A stretch of DNA of 64,000 bases from Reticulitermes speratus (GCA_021186555.1 JAJKFL010000005.1:4038321-4102320), one strand, 5' to 3'; counted from the first letter of the stretch, positions 30,651 to 42,126 are shown. Translations and numbers: made by a program. Notes: a model not told the origin generated them from the letters alone.

Positions 30651-30704
30651 GGACACAACTGTAGTGAAGTGTAATGTGGTCATTCCGTTGTGTTAATTTG
30701 GAAC

Positions 30705-30775
30705 AAAGAAGGATTTAAATTCCGTCTAACACAAATATAACTAACTAGTTGTGTTTGACCTATTTAAATCCTTTT
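30705..30775. repeat. Imperfect palindrome
   Basis: AAGGATTTAAAT and ATTTAAATCCTT plus AACACAA/TTGTGTT form a hairpin around CTAACTAG. No further assignment. Confidence 0.55.
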
Positions 30776-30900
30776 TTTTTAGTGTAATGTCACAAATAAG
30801 ACATTTGGGAAAACGTTTGTACCCAATTGTGACCTCCCGCTTCTGTTGGCCTTGCTGTGTTGTCACTAAAACAGGTTCACTTGAGCCGTATTTGAATGTA

Positions 30901-31302
30901 CAGGGCATACACAAAAGAATGGTGCGGTATCAAAAGTGAATAACAAATGTATTTCTCACCTTACACGGGCACAACATACACCGTCAGCGGCGGCAACTGT
31001 CCAATTTTCTCATTTGGTAATTACAATCCTTCAATGTATGCACCCTGGGTCACACGACACACATCCACACGGTAATCAAACTCATCCCAGACCCGGTGTA
31101 GCATGTCCGCTGTAATGGCCTACAGTGCATGCGTTATCCGATCACGAATTTCATGAGCATGAAAGCATGAGAAGGGAACTGCTGGTAGCGCATGAGAAAC
31201 TTGGACAGTTGCCGCCGCTGACGGTGTATGTTGTGCCCGTGTAATGTGAGACAAATTTTTTATTCACTTTTGAAACCGCACCATTCTTTTGTGTATGCCC
31301 TG
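30901..31302. mobile_element. Palindromic MITE parent copy (402 bp) with transposase remnant
   Basis: Inverted repeats extend about 110 bp from each end (CAGGGCATACAC, then TCAAAAGTGAATAA, then CGGGCACAACATACACCGTC) with TA on both sides. The unique middle encodes the last ~44 codons of a Tc1/mariner-type transposase on the minus strand. It is therefore a deletion derivative that links the small palindromic MITEs to their likely autonomous source. Confidence 0.85.
31021..31155 (-). pseudogene. Tc1/mariner-type transposase C-terminal remnant
   Basis: One frame ending TAA (31021-31023) reads HEIRDRITHAL, one stop (TAG at about 31120-31122), then AITADMLHRVWDEF and DYRVDVCRVTQGAYIEGL. This is the characteristic ending of a widespread insect family of IS630/Tc1-type transposases (the RLDVCRVTKGAHIEHL type). 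The catalytic DDE/D part is deleted, so it cannot work. Confidence 0.82.
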
Positions 31303-31325
31303 TAGTTGGTATTATTCATTGATTA

Positions 31326-31581
31326 TTTTTCCAATGGCGCAACAGCCCCTAGTGGGCCACGGCCTCCTCATTATCGAGGCTTCACGATCACATTCAGACA
31401 CACCACACTCAGTAGGACTTCTCTGGACGAGTGATCGGGCCGTCGCAGAGACCTCTACCTGACAATACATAACGCTCACAAGAGACAGACATCCATGTCT
31501 CCAGCGGGATTCGAACCCGCAATTCCAGCAAGCGAACGGCCGAAGACCCACGCCTTAGACCGCACGGCCACTGGGATCGGC
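31326..31581 (-). mobile_element. SINE-A, copy 5
   Basis: Full length in reverse, with an intact B box (GGTTCGAATCCC when read on minus, mutated to GGAGACATGG just after). Confidence 0.9.
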
Positions 31582-32275
31582 TCGACTGAGCTATATACCA
31601 ATTCATTTCTTCGACCATAAATGATAAATTCTACATTTAGTCAAATTTTCATCAGAGTTCCTGCACATTGACTGTGTATGTATAAATATTTTTTTTTTCC
31701 CCTCATCTCGCCGTAATTGCTTGTTGCTACAGATATTGGGTGCGTTGATGCAGACAGCAGTGGTAGTTTTCAATTTAATCAAGGATCATTCCTTCAGCGT
31801 GTGAGCCCAAACTCTTTGAATTCCACAAGACGCATCGTCGTGGCTTCCCTGTAGAAACCTCAAGTCTGTTGATGTCAGAGGAATAAAATGAATGGCGGTG
31901 GCTATGGAGCGATACGCGGTTGGGCTGTGATGTTGCCACTTTATAGACTGTTCGGTCACGAAGGCCCATCAATTTCACCTCGGTCGATGTGCTAACAGAG
32001 TACTCCTTTTATGGATTAACCGTGATATGAAGTAAAGCTTTTTTTGAAATGTCTCAACTTTGTAACTTTAACGTCGTAATTTTAAGTACAGCAGTGTGGG
32101 GGATCGCTAGATCATTATTGTTTATTATAATCTTTGTGTATTATAATCTTTGTCTTTTATAATCTTTGCCAGTCTGCTCTGAGATTTGTACTTCCGCTTC
32201 CTACAGCGAGCAACAGGGCGTTGGAATAAAGTTATGCTTGTGCGTGTTGACTGTGTTTAATTTGAGTAATCCACT
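31582..32275. other. Unassigned sequence
   Basis: No gene or known repeat. It includes three TATAATCTTTG repeats at about 32128-32168. Confidence 0.4.
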
Positions 32276-32276
32276 A

Positions 32277-32464
32277 CAAGCAGAACCCGGTTATAACGAC
32301 ATCGGTTTATACGACACCTCGTCTATAGCGTCAGATATTCTGTGGTACCAATTAATTCCTCACTGTTGTCCATAAAATGTTACACTACTCGGTTATAACA
32401 ACACTCGTTTATAACGACACAAAGTATTCAGTCCCTTTCTTGACGTTATAACATAGTTTGACTG
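32277..32464. mobile_element. Tigger-like MITE (188 bp)
   Basis: Contains CCCGGTTATAACGACATCGG and the related ACTCGGTTATAACAACACTC inside; ends at GTTTGACTG, with TA on both sides. The GGTTATAACGAC motif is typical of pogo/Tigger termini. Confidence 0.65.
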
Positions 32465-32521
32465 TATTTCCTTGACTTTAATACGTGAACCATATATTTT
32501 TACTCATCCTTTGCTCTAGGC

Positions 32522-33038
32522 CTGTGGTATTCAACCTTTTTTGTTCGCGTACCCCCAGATATAAAATCTCTTCAACTCTGTACCCCCAAAGTTGTTGTTG
32601 CATAATTCAAGTTATACACAGTCTATAATCTACATCTAAAATAAGTTAAATAAATTACATCCAAAATAATGTATTAAATAATAAGTTTTAAATGAAAAAA
32701 GGAGAGTCAAGCTATTAAATAACAAATATATTATTGCCTATCATATAAAAATTAATAAAGGAACAAATGTATTTTAGCAAAGCAAAATTATATGCACTGT
32801 GTGGAATAAAATGAAACTAGCCGCCCTGATAAGAATCGCATAAAGGAGAGAGAGAGAGAGAGAGAGAGAGAAATGGCGCTCCCAATCGCGATGTCCGTAC
32901 GTCCGGGTCTCTTGTGGCTAACCCTAAATCTGGCCCTGATTATTCAGTGTTTATCATGAAATTATCATCATATTTATTTTTTTTTTAATTTTCCGTACCC
33001 CGTAAGATGTTTTCGCGTACCCAGGTTGAATACCACTG
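32522..33038 (-). mobile_element. hAT-type element G, copy 1
   Basis: Ends CTGTGGTATTCAACCT and CAGTGGTATTCAACCTGG; exact 8-bp duplication CTCTAGGC at 32514-32521 and 33039-33046. Internal GA microsatellite at about 32847-32871. Non-coding. Copy 2 lies at 42443-42960 in the opposite orientation. Confidence 0.92.
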
Positions 33039-33465
33039 CTCTAGGCTACCTTAGTTTCACTGTGCTTTTTACGCCATATTCGTCATTTCCGTAACAGGTA
33101 ATCATCAAAATATGCTGTACAACATGCTTTACACTTGCAGTAGATGCAGAGAATTATTTTATTTTATTTTATTTTGTCAGTGTACCCTACCACTCCACAC
33201 GATGAACAAGATACCCTCCACCACGCGATAATTTGAAAACGATCGACACAGATGTTTGTGTGCATATTCCATGCAGTTTTGAACAATGCAGTACCTGGAA
33301 CGACTTGTTTTAACACATTTTATTAGTTAACGTTGCAATTGTGATTATGTTGTAAATTTGTGTATTTTGGAGTTTTAATGGTCACTATTTTAAACACTTT
33401 TGTCAAGGCGACTCAGTAACTAGGCTGTTGTTGGATTTACATTCCTCTGTATCGAGCGCCCCCTT

Positions 33466-33494
33466 AAGATGGCACCTCGGTGCCGAAACATGTA
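33466..33494 (+). ncRNA. Hammerhead ribozyme with one core change
   Basis: CTTAAGA (G5 to U), U, stem II GGCACC/GGTGCC, GAAAC, AU, GUA. Stem II is excellent but the G5 change should abolish activity. Confidence 0.6.
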
Positions 33495-33576
33495 GGTAGG
33501 GGTTTTTATAATAACTTACGTATGTATTTTGTCTAGTGCATGAGTTGGTTTATATAATGATTATTCTTTTCAATAA

Positions 33577-33944
33577 GTCGACCTCGGTGGACTAGTGGTT
33601 AGCGTGCTCGCCACTGACCCAAGGTTCGCGGGTTCGATCCGACGAGGGCGATGGATTTTTAAGGCGATAAGTAAGGGGAAGTAAAGCCGTCGGTCCCATG
33701 TCGTAGATTTACGGCATGTAAAAGAACTTCGGCATGAATAGAACTAGTAGTGTCCGTAAGCAAATTCAAGCGCCATTCTCACCAAGTCTCCTGACTGCTG
33801 CCAGTTGGCTCTGGCAGTCTCATCAGGATCGAGCAACTTTGTGGGCGGTCAGATGCACACTTACCGACCAGAAACCTTCGGGATGAAATCCCAAAAGAAG
33901 GAGGCTTTGGCCCACCGGGCTGTAACGCCATGGAAGAAGAAGAA
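33577..33944 (+). mobile_element. SINE-D, copy 3 (with internal deletions)
   Basis: The head is complete; the body has lost several short segments (GATCCGACGAGGGCG, AAGAACTTCGGC). Flanking repeat ATTCTTTTCAATA / ATTCTTTCAATA. It ends in a GAAGAAGAAG tail. Confidence 0.85.
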
Positions 33945-34167
33945 GATTCTTTCAATAGTTCATTTGATATGCTTTCATTTGATATCACTCGTTTGATTTG
34001 GCTTTATTTCATTCTCTTGCATGTAGTCTGCAGTGACTCAGAAGACACTGAAATCAAATTACGCGAAGAATAAGACGTTTCATAGGGTGTGCGTTTCTCA
34101 CAGCGGTGTTGCTGGAAGATTTAAGTCTGTTGAGGTGTGACGTTGTGTCTTTGGACGAACGGTTTCT

Positions 34168-34285
34168 GATGTTTCAAAGCATTGTAGTGCCTTCTTCTTC
34201 AGGGTCTAGCGTTCCAAGAAAAAATGTCTCTTCTTGTTGTGAAAGTTTGGGTATTACGATCATTCGAAACGTCGGGAACCATATC
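34168..34285. ncRNA. Hammerhead relic pair (ACGUC lineage)
   Basis: The minus motif at 34168-34205 has intact CTGAAGA (34196-34202) and GAAAC (34171-34175), stem II AAGGC/GCTTT, but AUC in place of GUC and no stem I. The plus half at 34262-34280 retains only CGAAACGTCGGG. Confidence 0.55.
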
Positions 34286-34469
34286 CCCGACGGCACAGCG
34301 CTACATCCAAGAACACTTAGTCTTCAAGGTTCATTTCATTCATCGGTGCTACCAACATCACTTGCAGTAAAAAACTTGCCTAAGTCTGCAACTTCCGTTG
34401 ATTCACGCTGCTTCGTCTCTTGTTGCATGCTGTTTCTTACAGATGATACAGCTTGGGTAGTTTTTTTGT

Positions 34470-35051
34470 GTTTTTTTTTTTTCTGTGGCGCAACAGTCCA
34501 ACTGGGGTTTAGGCCGCCTTACTGTTGATGTTTCTAGCTCACACACAGACACACACACAGCCGGTAAGACTCCTCTGAACGAGTGATCAGTTCTTCGCAG
34601 AGGCCGCTACCTACACAGCACACAACAGGCACTAACTAACTAACTCCATAGAGCAAAGTCCTTCCTGAGAAGCTAACAGGTTCTCAGCTAGTCAAGAAAT
34701 TCCCCGCGTTGTATGGAACCTGAAGGTTCATTACCGCATTCACAAGAGCCCCGCCACCTGTCCCTATCCTGAGCCATGTACCAAAGAATCAGTCCAGGTT
34801 CGAGGCCTTGTGCAGTGTTTCGTAACATGGTATTTTTTTTACGGTTAGGAGTTGCTAGCACCTCGCCCAACCCCCAAGCTGGAGGACCACCCCTTGTCGG
34901 CTGTCCGCGACTGCTTATCCAATGTATTCGCAGCTACCCCAACATGCACAAGAGACGAAAATCCATGACCTCAGCTGGATTCGAAACCGCGATCCCAGCA
35001 ATCAAGCCGCAGCAGAGGTACGCCTTAGACCGCACGGCCGCCGGGATCGGC
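34470..35051 (-). mobile_element. SINE-A, copy 6, split by an insertion
   Basis: The 3' part (34470-34629) and the head (about 34938-35051) are the two halves of one SINE. The 10-mers CAACAGGCAC and CAACATGCAC at the breakpoints look like a target duplication of the intervening 34630-34937, which holds a LINE-L tail and another sequence. Confidence 0.75.
34635..34800 (-). mobile_element. LINE-L 3' tail (inside SINE-A copy 6)
   Basis: Starts with four TAAC repeats, then CTCCATAGAGCAAAGTCC and the tail up to the CCTATCCTGAGCCATG region. Confidence 0.8.
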
Positions 35052-35055
35052 TGTG

Positions 35056-35630
35056 TTGGTTAGTTCGTAGATTTTTTAACGATGTGCCATCAACTAGAGA
35101 GTGTATTTGGCGTCAAACGGTACGAGCGGATGATTACGACGCCTGGCGACCGAGTCTTGTTGTATGCGTCTGTGTGTGTGTGTGTGTGTGTGTGTGGGCG
35201 TCTAAGTGTGTGCGTGTGCGTGTGGGCGGGTGGAAGCTGCTGTTAGAGGCGCGTTAGCATCAAAGGGTATATGCGCCTATCTAAAATCACAACGTTTTAA
35301 AAAAGTAAGAATTTAATGAATACAGGAACGTTAGAATTTTAAATTGTAGGGTAACGTAGCCGTATTATATAAAACTACACAAAGTCGTGTATAGCAGACG
35401 ATGAAAGATGACAAAACTGTATTGCATCCTGTCACGACAGTGTATATAAAATGTTGCAATACTAAAATATGCCACGTATCAACACATATGCAGCATAAAT
35501 GATTCCCCTCCTAGGAGCAAATCTCGTCCTTTCGTAGTATAATTATTCGCTTACTTCTCAGATCAGAGTTCATCGTGAGACGCTGATGGTCGGTCAGCCG
35601 GTCTGTAAATTCGCCACACCCGAAGACAAA
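35056..35630. other. Unassigned sequence with GT microsatellite
   Basis: A (GT)n run lies at about 35167-35196. No gene recognised. Confidence 0.5.
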
Positions 35631-35744
35631 TGTCATGTTCGCAAGTTCCTGCCACTTGACCCTATCCTGCGCCAGATGGTCCTGAGCAACACCATCACAT
35701 TCTGTTCCGTATTATTTTCGTATATTCGCGTGGGTCTCTCAAAT

Positions 35745-36050
35745 TGAGTCTCTGCATGTTTGCGGAGCATGTAGCACGTATGGGAGACAAGAGAGGTGTA
35801 TACAGGGTTGTGTTGGGGAGACCTGAGGGAAAGAGACCACTTGGAAGACAGGCGTAGATGGGAGGATAATATTAAAATGAATCTTCAGGGAGTTTAGTGG
35901 GGAGGAATGGTCTGGATTCATCTAGCCAAGTGGCGGGCTCTTGTGAATGCGGTAATGAACCTTCGGTTTCCATAAAATGCGGGGAATTTCTTGACTAGCT
36001 GCGAACCTGTTAGTTTCTCAAGAAGGAGTCTGCTTCTTGGAGTTAGTTAT
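35745..36050 (+). pseudogene. LINE-L C-terminal relic and tail
   Basis: GCATGTAGCACGTATGGGAG, then GACCTGAGGGAAAGAGACCA, CAGGCGTAGATGGGAGG and the tail to GGAGTTAGTT. Translates to EHVARMGDKRGVYRV before breaking. Confidence 0.75.
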
Positions 36051-36091
36051 GCATTTCTGGTCTTTACCCTTCGTGCTACATGCGCTTCATC

Positions 36092-36250
36092 TCCTTGCTG
36101 TCGCCGGCCTCTCACCGCGGAAACCCAGGCTCAATTCCAGTCTAGTGCGTGCGATATTTATGGTAGATTGACACTGGGACAGGTTTTTCTTCGAGTGCTT
36201 TGGTTTTCCCCTGTTAGTGTCATTCCACCAATGCTCCATACTCATCTAAC
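36092..36250 (+). mobile_element. SINE-B, diverged copy 3
   Basis: GCCGGCCTCTCACCGCGGAA, GACACTGGGACAGGTTTTTC and CCAATGCTCCATACTCAT align with SINE-B. The 3' end is absent. Confidence 0.6.
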
Positions 36251-36945
36251 TCTGACGCTATATAATCTTAGCAACTGAGAGTGTCGTTAAATAACGTAAT
36301 TAAAAAGAAGTAAAACCCACTTGTTTCTGTAGCTCCAATACCATTTTCTAAAGAATCGCTAAGACTGATACGAGTCCAATGAATTTAGTGCGCGAAATTA
36401 GAAGAATCAATTCAGATGAAGAGCTCACAGGCAAGTTCGCGCTTGAGATCTTGTGTATTGCGCCTATAGTTAGGAACCCCCCGTCTCCCCGTCCACCATA
36501 TTCCCTCGAAAGTCTATGAACAACTTCAGACCGCTGTTTGAGCAAAGTGCTAAGTTAGCATTCACTTTATTTCGACAAACTACCGTCCAAACCCCCCAGT
36601 CTTCTATCTGAATGCGCGCGGTATAATTGTTTAGACTAAGAGATTCCGAAACTTGTGATTAATATCCACCGTTCACAGTGCAGATTATGTTTACTGAAAG
36701 TAACTTTATTGTACAGTGGCGTGTAGCCCTCGCTGTGCTTTCTAAATACTTCTTCATAGTATGATCTTATTGAGATTTAGTATTATGTGTCACTAACAAA
36801 TTTCTGCCACCAGCTTAATTGTATCACCGCATCTTTTATACACATATGCACATATATAATATTTGGTTAATATATGAAATATGACATCATCCAGGTAATG
36901 GCTGTGCTAGCTTATTATGGTACAGTTCACATCAGTTACCTCCTC
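36251..36945. other. Unassigned sequence
   Basis: No gene or repeat recognised. The minus frame at 36348-36545 has no known motif. Confidence 0.4.
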
Positions 36946-36949
36946 CCTC

Positions 36950-37768
36950 TATGGCTCGACAGCCCCTAGTGGGCCACGGCCTCATTATCGAGGCTTCACG
37001 ATCACACACACTCAGACACACCACACTCGGTAGGACTCCTCTGTACGAGTGATCAGCCCGTCGCAGAGACCTCTACCTGACAACACACAACACTCACAAC
37101 AGACAAACATCCATGCCCTAGGCGGGATTTTTTTTTTCCTGTCCGGGGTTTTTCCCCTTTGATCCATTTTTATTTGTACTGTTTAATCCTTTTTGTCCTT
37201 CATGCCACTTATGTTCCATACTACTGTCCTACAACAAACACAACACAAACATCCATGCCCCCGGTGGGATTTTTTTTTGTCTGTCCGGGGTTTTCCCCTT
37301 TAATCCATTTTTGTACTGTATTAAATCCTTTTGTCCTTCATGCCACTTATGTTCCATACTACTGTCCTACAACAAACACAACACAAAAATCCATGCCCCC
37401 GGTGTTTTTTTTTTTTTTTAACTAATTCCTGGGGTTTCCCCTTTGATCCGTTTTTGTTCTGTATTCATCCTTTTTCGTCCTTTATGCCACTTACGGTCCA
37501 CAACCGTCTTTTTACAACACAACACTAACATCCATGCCCCCGGTGGGATTTTTTTTTTTTTTTTTTTACTAATTCCTGGGTTTTTCCCTTTGATCCCTTT
37601 TTGTTCTGTATTAATCCTTTTTCGTCCTTTTCATGTCACTTAGGTCCACAAACGTCTTTTTACAACACAACACAAACATCCATGCCCCCGGTGGGATTCG
37701 AACCCACGATCCTAGTAAGCGAGCGGCCGAAGACCCACGCCTTAGACCGCACGGCCACTGAGATCGGT
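36950..37768 (-). mobile_element. SINE-A, copy 8, with about four serial units
   Basis: Reading the minus strand: a normal tRNA head, then four repeats of an about 145-bp unit starting at CCCACCGGGGGCATGGATGT and ending in an A run (8-17 A), then the usual 3' half. It is the longest example of the multi-unit SINE-A form. Confidence 0.88.
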
Positions 37769-37769
37769 C

Positions 37770-38250
37770 CATTTTCATTACTTTATGAAATAACTACATA
37801 TTTCTTGAAATAATGGATTTCACTTTTCAACGGTAACATATATATTGTTTTCACAGTCGCATGTCGATACCTCTGCTTTATTCAGTCGTTTTGCTGGACG
37901 GTTTTTCCGAGGCTATTTGCAATGATATTTTTGTCAGTGACAGAAAGTTGTGACGTAACTCGGGCAGAATGTTTGTTGTATGAGTTGTGGCTGGCCATAT
38001 CGACGTCAGAACTCCCGAAGGCGGAATGTGATGCCTATGATGCATATTGCCTTTGGTGATGGACAGAAATTAACGCACACAAAACTATTTCGCTCCGAAT
38101 GTGGTACACTGCCAATATCAGAAACTGTTTTAATTACTCTCGTGTGGAACGGGAGTGGAGAGGTGCACTGGACATTGGAATCACGTGGTTACTTCATATT
38201 CCGCCATGTTAAACATTCAGAAATTCTTTCACTTTGCGTGCACAGTGTAT
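37770..38250. other. Unassigned sequence, perhaps upstream part of repeat F
   Basis: No gene supported. It runs without a visible border into repeat F copy 4. Confidence 0.35.
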
Positions 38251-38254
38251 TTGT

Positions 38255-38815
38255 GTGGATTTTTAGGCGCTCTTGCAAAATTGCGAAAAGTGACAATTAG
38301 CTTCGTCATGTCTGTCCGTCCGTATGGAGCAACTCTGCTCCCACTGGCCGATTTTCATGAAATTTGGTATTTGAGTTTTCCGAAAATATGTCGAGGAAAT
38401 TCTGTTTGATTATAATCTGACAAGAAGAGCGGGTACTTTACATGAATACCTGTGTACAGTTATGATAATATATCTCTGAATTCTTGTTAGAATGAGAAAT
38501 GTTTGAGACAAATTTGTAGAGAAAATCAAAACACCTTTTAAGTCCAATAACGTTTTTTTTTTCGAAAATCGTGCCGTTTATGAGATAATGTAGAAAAATA
38601 TGGTACAGCCAGACAGGCCACAGATGACAATATAATACTGCGCATGCGCTTTGCATGCTGGATAACCAAGGCTGCAGACATACACTCAGAATATGTAATA
38701 CTTATTGCTTTTTCACGGCAAAAATGGTTACGCGAACGCGTCGCAATGTTACGTTATACGTACACTGCTTGTCTTGTTATAACTGAAACAGGTGTTTTTA
38801 CTGCGCGGTACGAAC
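38255..38815 (+). repeat. Unclassified repeat F, copy 4 (longest)
   Basis: Extends from GGCGCTCTTGCAAAATTGCG through all family hallmarks to GTTTTTACTGCGCGGTACGAA. That last motif ties the repeat to the 114/181-bp array at 10262-11475. Confidence 0.78.
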
Positions 38816-39180
38816 TGTGTGTTTAAATGCAATTAAATTATTTCTTAGTGTCCTATATATATACTAATGTATTTCAATTAGTATTTGTGATTAAACAGTT
38901 TGCAGAAAACCGAAGGTGTTCTTGGGTTTGGAGAAAGCTAGAGGTTATGTTGGACTGATATGAAATTAAATTAAATTCACGTGGCACATTTTATTATAGA
39001 CTTCAAAAGAGTGCCATGTTTCATCCTTCGCTTATGTCATGCACGTGATTAGACGGAAAACAGACGCCATTTTTCTTGTTTTAACGTTAGTAAGTCCGTG
39101 CATTGTGACTAGAGTGCTCACTTATAAAACCAACATGTGCACATCAAACATATACAACCATACAATCTCTTGTTTACTGC

Positions 39181-39210
39181 TACATGTTTCGGCGGAACTC
39201 CGCCATCTCC
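39181..39210 (-). ncRNA. Decayed hammerhead
   Basis: GAAACATGTAGCAG and a strong stem II GGCGG/CCGCC remain, but the first box is ATGGAGA instead of CTGAAGA. Confidence 0.55.
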
Positions 39211-39480
39211 ATGGATTATATACACCAATATTTATAACTCAGTACAATATATGTCGTACATAAGAATAGTGTACATATTATATCATAATTATTTCTGCAG
39301 CTGAATAAAAAAACTGTAAGATCTCGTAAAACGTGGTTAAAATTACACGTGTGTTTACAATAACGACGCCTACAACGATATAACGAGGCATGTGGAATTT
39401 TAAGCACATTTTACGTGATCTTACGCTTTTGAATTACCTGCAGAAGTCACTGCAATATAATATGTATTGCTAGTATAATA

Positions 39481-39795
39481 TGGGGTCACGCGGTGGCGCA
39501 GTTGGTTGAGGCACTGCGCTACAAGCCGGAAGGTCGCGGGTTCGGCTGACGATGGAGTCATTGGAATTTTTCATTGACATAATCCTTCCGGCCGCACTAT
39601 GGCCCTGGGGTCGACTCAGCCTCTAACAGAAATGAGTACCAGGAATATTTCCTTGGGGGGTAAAGGCGGCCGGTGCGTAGGGCTGACAACCTTACCACCT
39701 TCATGTGCCCATTGTCTAGAAATTCTGGGAGCCTCAACCTCCTGTAACCCTCTGGGCCTGTCCAGGCCTGTAATGGGATTGCTTTACCTTTTTCT
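39481..39795 (+). mobile_element. SINE-C, copy 3
   Basis: Full length, with a damaged B box (GGGTTCGGCTGACG). Confidence 0.88.
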
Positions 39796-39841
39796 ACTGT
39801 AATATATTATACTTTATTGAGTTTTAAATATTGGTGTATAG

Positions 39842-39883
39842 ACTCCCTGAAGACACCGGAGTTCCGTCGAAACATGTAGCAGT
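39842..39883 (+). ncRNA. Hammerhead ribozyme (intact core)
   Basis: ACTCC, CTGAAGA (39847-39853), then a weakened stem II (CGG/CCG kept), GAAAC (39869-39873), AU, GUA, GCAGT. Stem I pairs at 4 of 5 positions. Confidence 0.72.
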
Positions 39884-40019
39884 AAACAAAAAACTGTATT
39901 GTTATGTAGATAGATGTGGCTATGTTGGTTTTATATATGAGCAAGTTTATTTGTATTGCCTCTGCTAAAAATTGCGTATTGAATGATGTTTTCGCGAATG
40001 GGATTTGAGATTTTATAGC

Positions 40020-40115
40020 TGATATAATGTGGAGTTCTGCGTCATGACACCGTATAGTCTGGTAGGTGGATACTGACGTTTGGGAAGAACATTGTAACTG
40101 CATCTTCTGAAGTTG
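40020..40115 (-). ncRNA. Decayed hammerhead (ACGUC lineage)
   Basis: Minus strand has AGAAGATGCAG and CAAACGTCAG; both boxes are damaged. The flank ATGACACCGTATAGTCTGGT is shared with 27480 and 23205. Confidence 0.45.
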
Positions 40116-40152
40116 GAGGAAGGTAGTATGTTTCTCCAAATTCTGGAACTAA

Positions 40153-41070
40153 CACAAGACCGTGTTAGTGCATCGCTTGTACATTTTAATGCTTGTACAT
40201 TTGTTAGTGCATCGCTTGTACATTTTAATGCTTGTACATTTGATAGTGCATGGCTTGTACATTTTAATGCTTGTACATTTGTTAGTCATCGCTTGTACAT
40301 TTTAATGCTTGTACATTTGTTATTGCATCGCTTGTACATTTTAATGCTTGTACTATTATGTAGTCTCGCATGAACGTATATTGTAGTGTGCATCGCTTGA
40401 CATTTAATGATCTTTAATTTGTTTGTGATCGTTTTACATTTTAAGCTGACATTGTAGTGCATGCTTGTACATTTTAATGCTTGTACATTTGTTAGTCATC
40501 GCTTGTACATTTTAATGCTTGTACATTTGTTAGTGCATGGCTTGTACATTTTAATGCTTGTACATTTGTTAGTCATCGCTTGTACATTGTTAGTGCATGC
40601 TTGTACATTTTTATGCTTGACATTTGTTAGTTGCAATCGCTTGTACATTTTAATGCTTGTACATTTGTTAGTGCATCTCTTGTACATTTTAATGCTTGTA
40701 CATTTGTTAGTGCATCTCTTGTACATTTTAATGCTTGTACATTTGTTAGTGCATGGCTTGTACATTTTAATGCTTGTACATTTGTTAGTGCATCGATTGT
40801 ACATTTTAATGCTTGTACATTTGATAGTGCATGGCTTGTACATTTTAATGCTTGTACATTTGTTAGTGCATCGCTTGTACATTTTAATGCTTGTACATTT
40901 GTTAGTGCATCACTTGTACATTTTAATGCTTGTACATTTGTTAGTGCATCGCTTGTACATTTGTTAATGCATCGCTTGTACCTTTTAATGCTTGTACATT
41001 TGTTAGTGCATCGCTTGTACCTTTTAATGTTGTACTTTGTTAGTGCATCGCTTTACATTTTAATGCCTGT
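40153..41070. repeat. Tandem array, 39-bp unit, about 23 copies
   Basis: Unit GTGCATCGCTTGTACATTTT plus AATGCTTGTACATTTGTTA, itself built from two related halves (TTGTACATTT). The region 40365-40460 is degraded. 39 is a multiple of 3, so frames stay open on both strands; they are artefacts. Confidence 0.95.
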
Positions 41071-41514
41071 GTGTGCCTTAACTGCATTGCTTTTACCGAA
41101 AGACGTACTTTCCAAACGAACGTCCATGTTTTTGGTTTCATGCGGAAGTTTGGTGTGAGTGAGCGTATTGTGTACTGAGATTTAAAGCAAAACTTGACTA
41201 ACAATTTAACTATTTGTGATGGATGGTGGAACGTGATGTAGCCAGTAGTACCTCTGTGTGCTGGGCATTGCCTGTTGACTGAAGTACAGGAGGATCGAAA
41301 ACTCGTGCAACCCGTTTTTAAACGTGTTATATTTGTCAACATTATACAATAATTATAATAAAGAGACACAGTGTTATATTAAATATTGTAATTGTCCATC
41401 ACGCTCAGGAATTTATGTATTCATTTTCTTACTCATGTCTAATGCAACCCGATGAAGAATTTCTTCAGTGATGAGTGAAATGTACAGCTTACTGTTTTGT
41501 TTCAGCTGACCTAA

Positions 41515-41775
41515 TGTTTGTGGGTTGTGTTTGTACACATTCTCTTTAAAAAGAATGCTAAATATATAAATATGGTGGTGTTAGATCCGGAGATCGAGGG
41601 GGCCACAGGTTTCGAGAAGTGTTGCCATTACCAAAGAATTTGCGCGGACTTTTACAGTGTTTCATTTCCTGTATGTGCAGTAGCTCCATCTTGTTTAAAC
41701 CGCCAGTCTTATTCGTCAAATTCCAACAATGATATGAAATTCTTAGTATATTGTTGTTAACGTTCAGTGCTGCCA
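41515..41775 (-). pseudogene. Mariner/Tc1-type DDE transposase relic
   Basis: Minus strand, broken by stops and two frameshifts, but motifs are in order: KNFISLLEFDE, then KQDGATAHTGNETL (second catalytic Asp), then LWPPRSPDLTPP (third catalytic region), then LKENVYKHNP. Spacing fits the catalytic domain of IS630/Tc1/mariner transposases. No terminal repeats were found around it. It could derive from the family whose C-terminus is at 31021, but they do not overlap. Confidence 0.8.
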
Positions 41776-42126
41776 TGTTAACAGTGTTTTTCCGATCAAT
41801 CCAGTTGAATTGCATTCAGTTTAAAAGCATCTAGAAATATTTAAATGTGGGTTGCTTGACTTCTCGATCGCACTGTATAATTGACATACAAAACTTTACG
41901 GGGTTTGGTTCAGTTTCTTCTCCTCATGTCACTGGTGCCATTAAACTAATACTCCTTCTATTATTGTCTGTTTGTTTTTAGATTAGACGCGACACTTGCG
42001 TTAGAACCTTGGGCGTTTTAAACGAAGTTATTAAGCTGATAAACGTTGAAAGAGTCCCGGGTTCGATTCCATCTGTTGATTATAATCTTAAAATAACATA
42101 AAATATTTTTAATTTATGACTGATTA

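Larger units (their letters stand above)
39115..39945. mobile_element. Foldback with hammerhead pair, interrupted by SINE-C
   Basis: Arms (ATAAAACCAACATG ... TTTGTTTACTGCTACATG and TATACACCAATATTTATAACTC) are inverted at 39115-39255 and 39810-39945. SINE-C copy 3 sits between them. Confidence 0.65.

Noticed and set aside
40461..41158. Frames of 128-175 codons with HFNACTFVSASLV and similar repeats
   Set aside because: Result of the 39-bp array, open in several frames.
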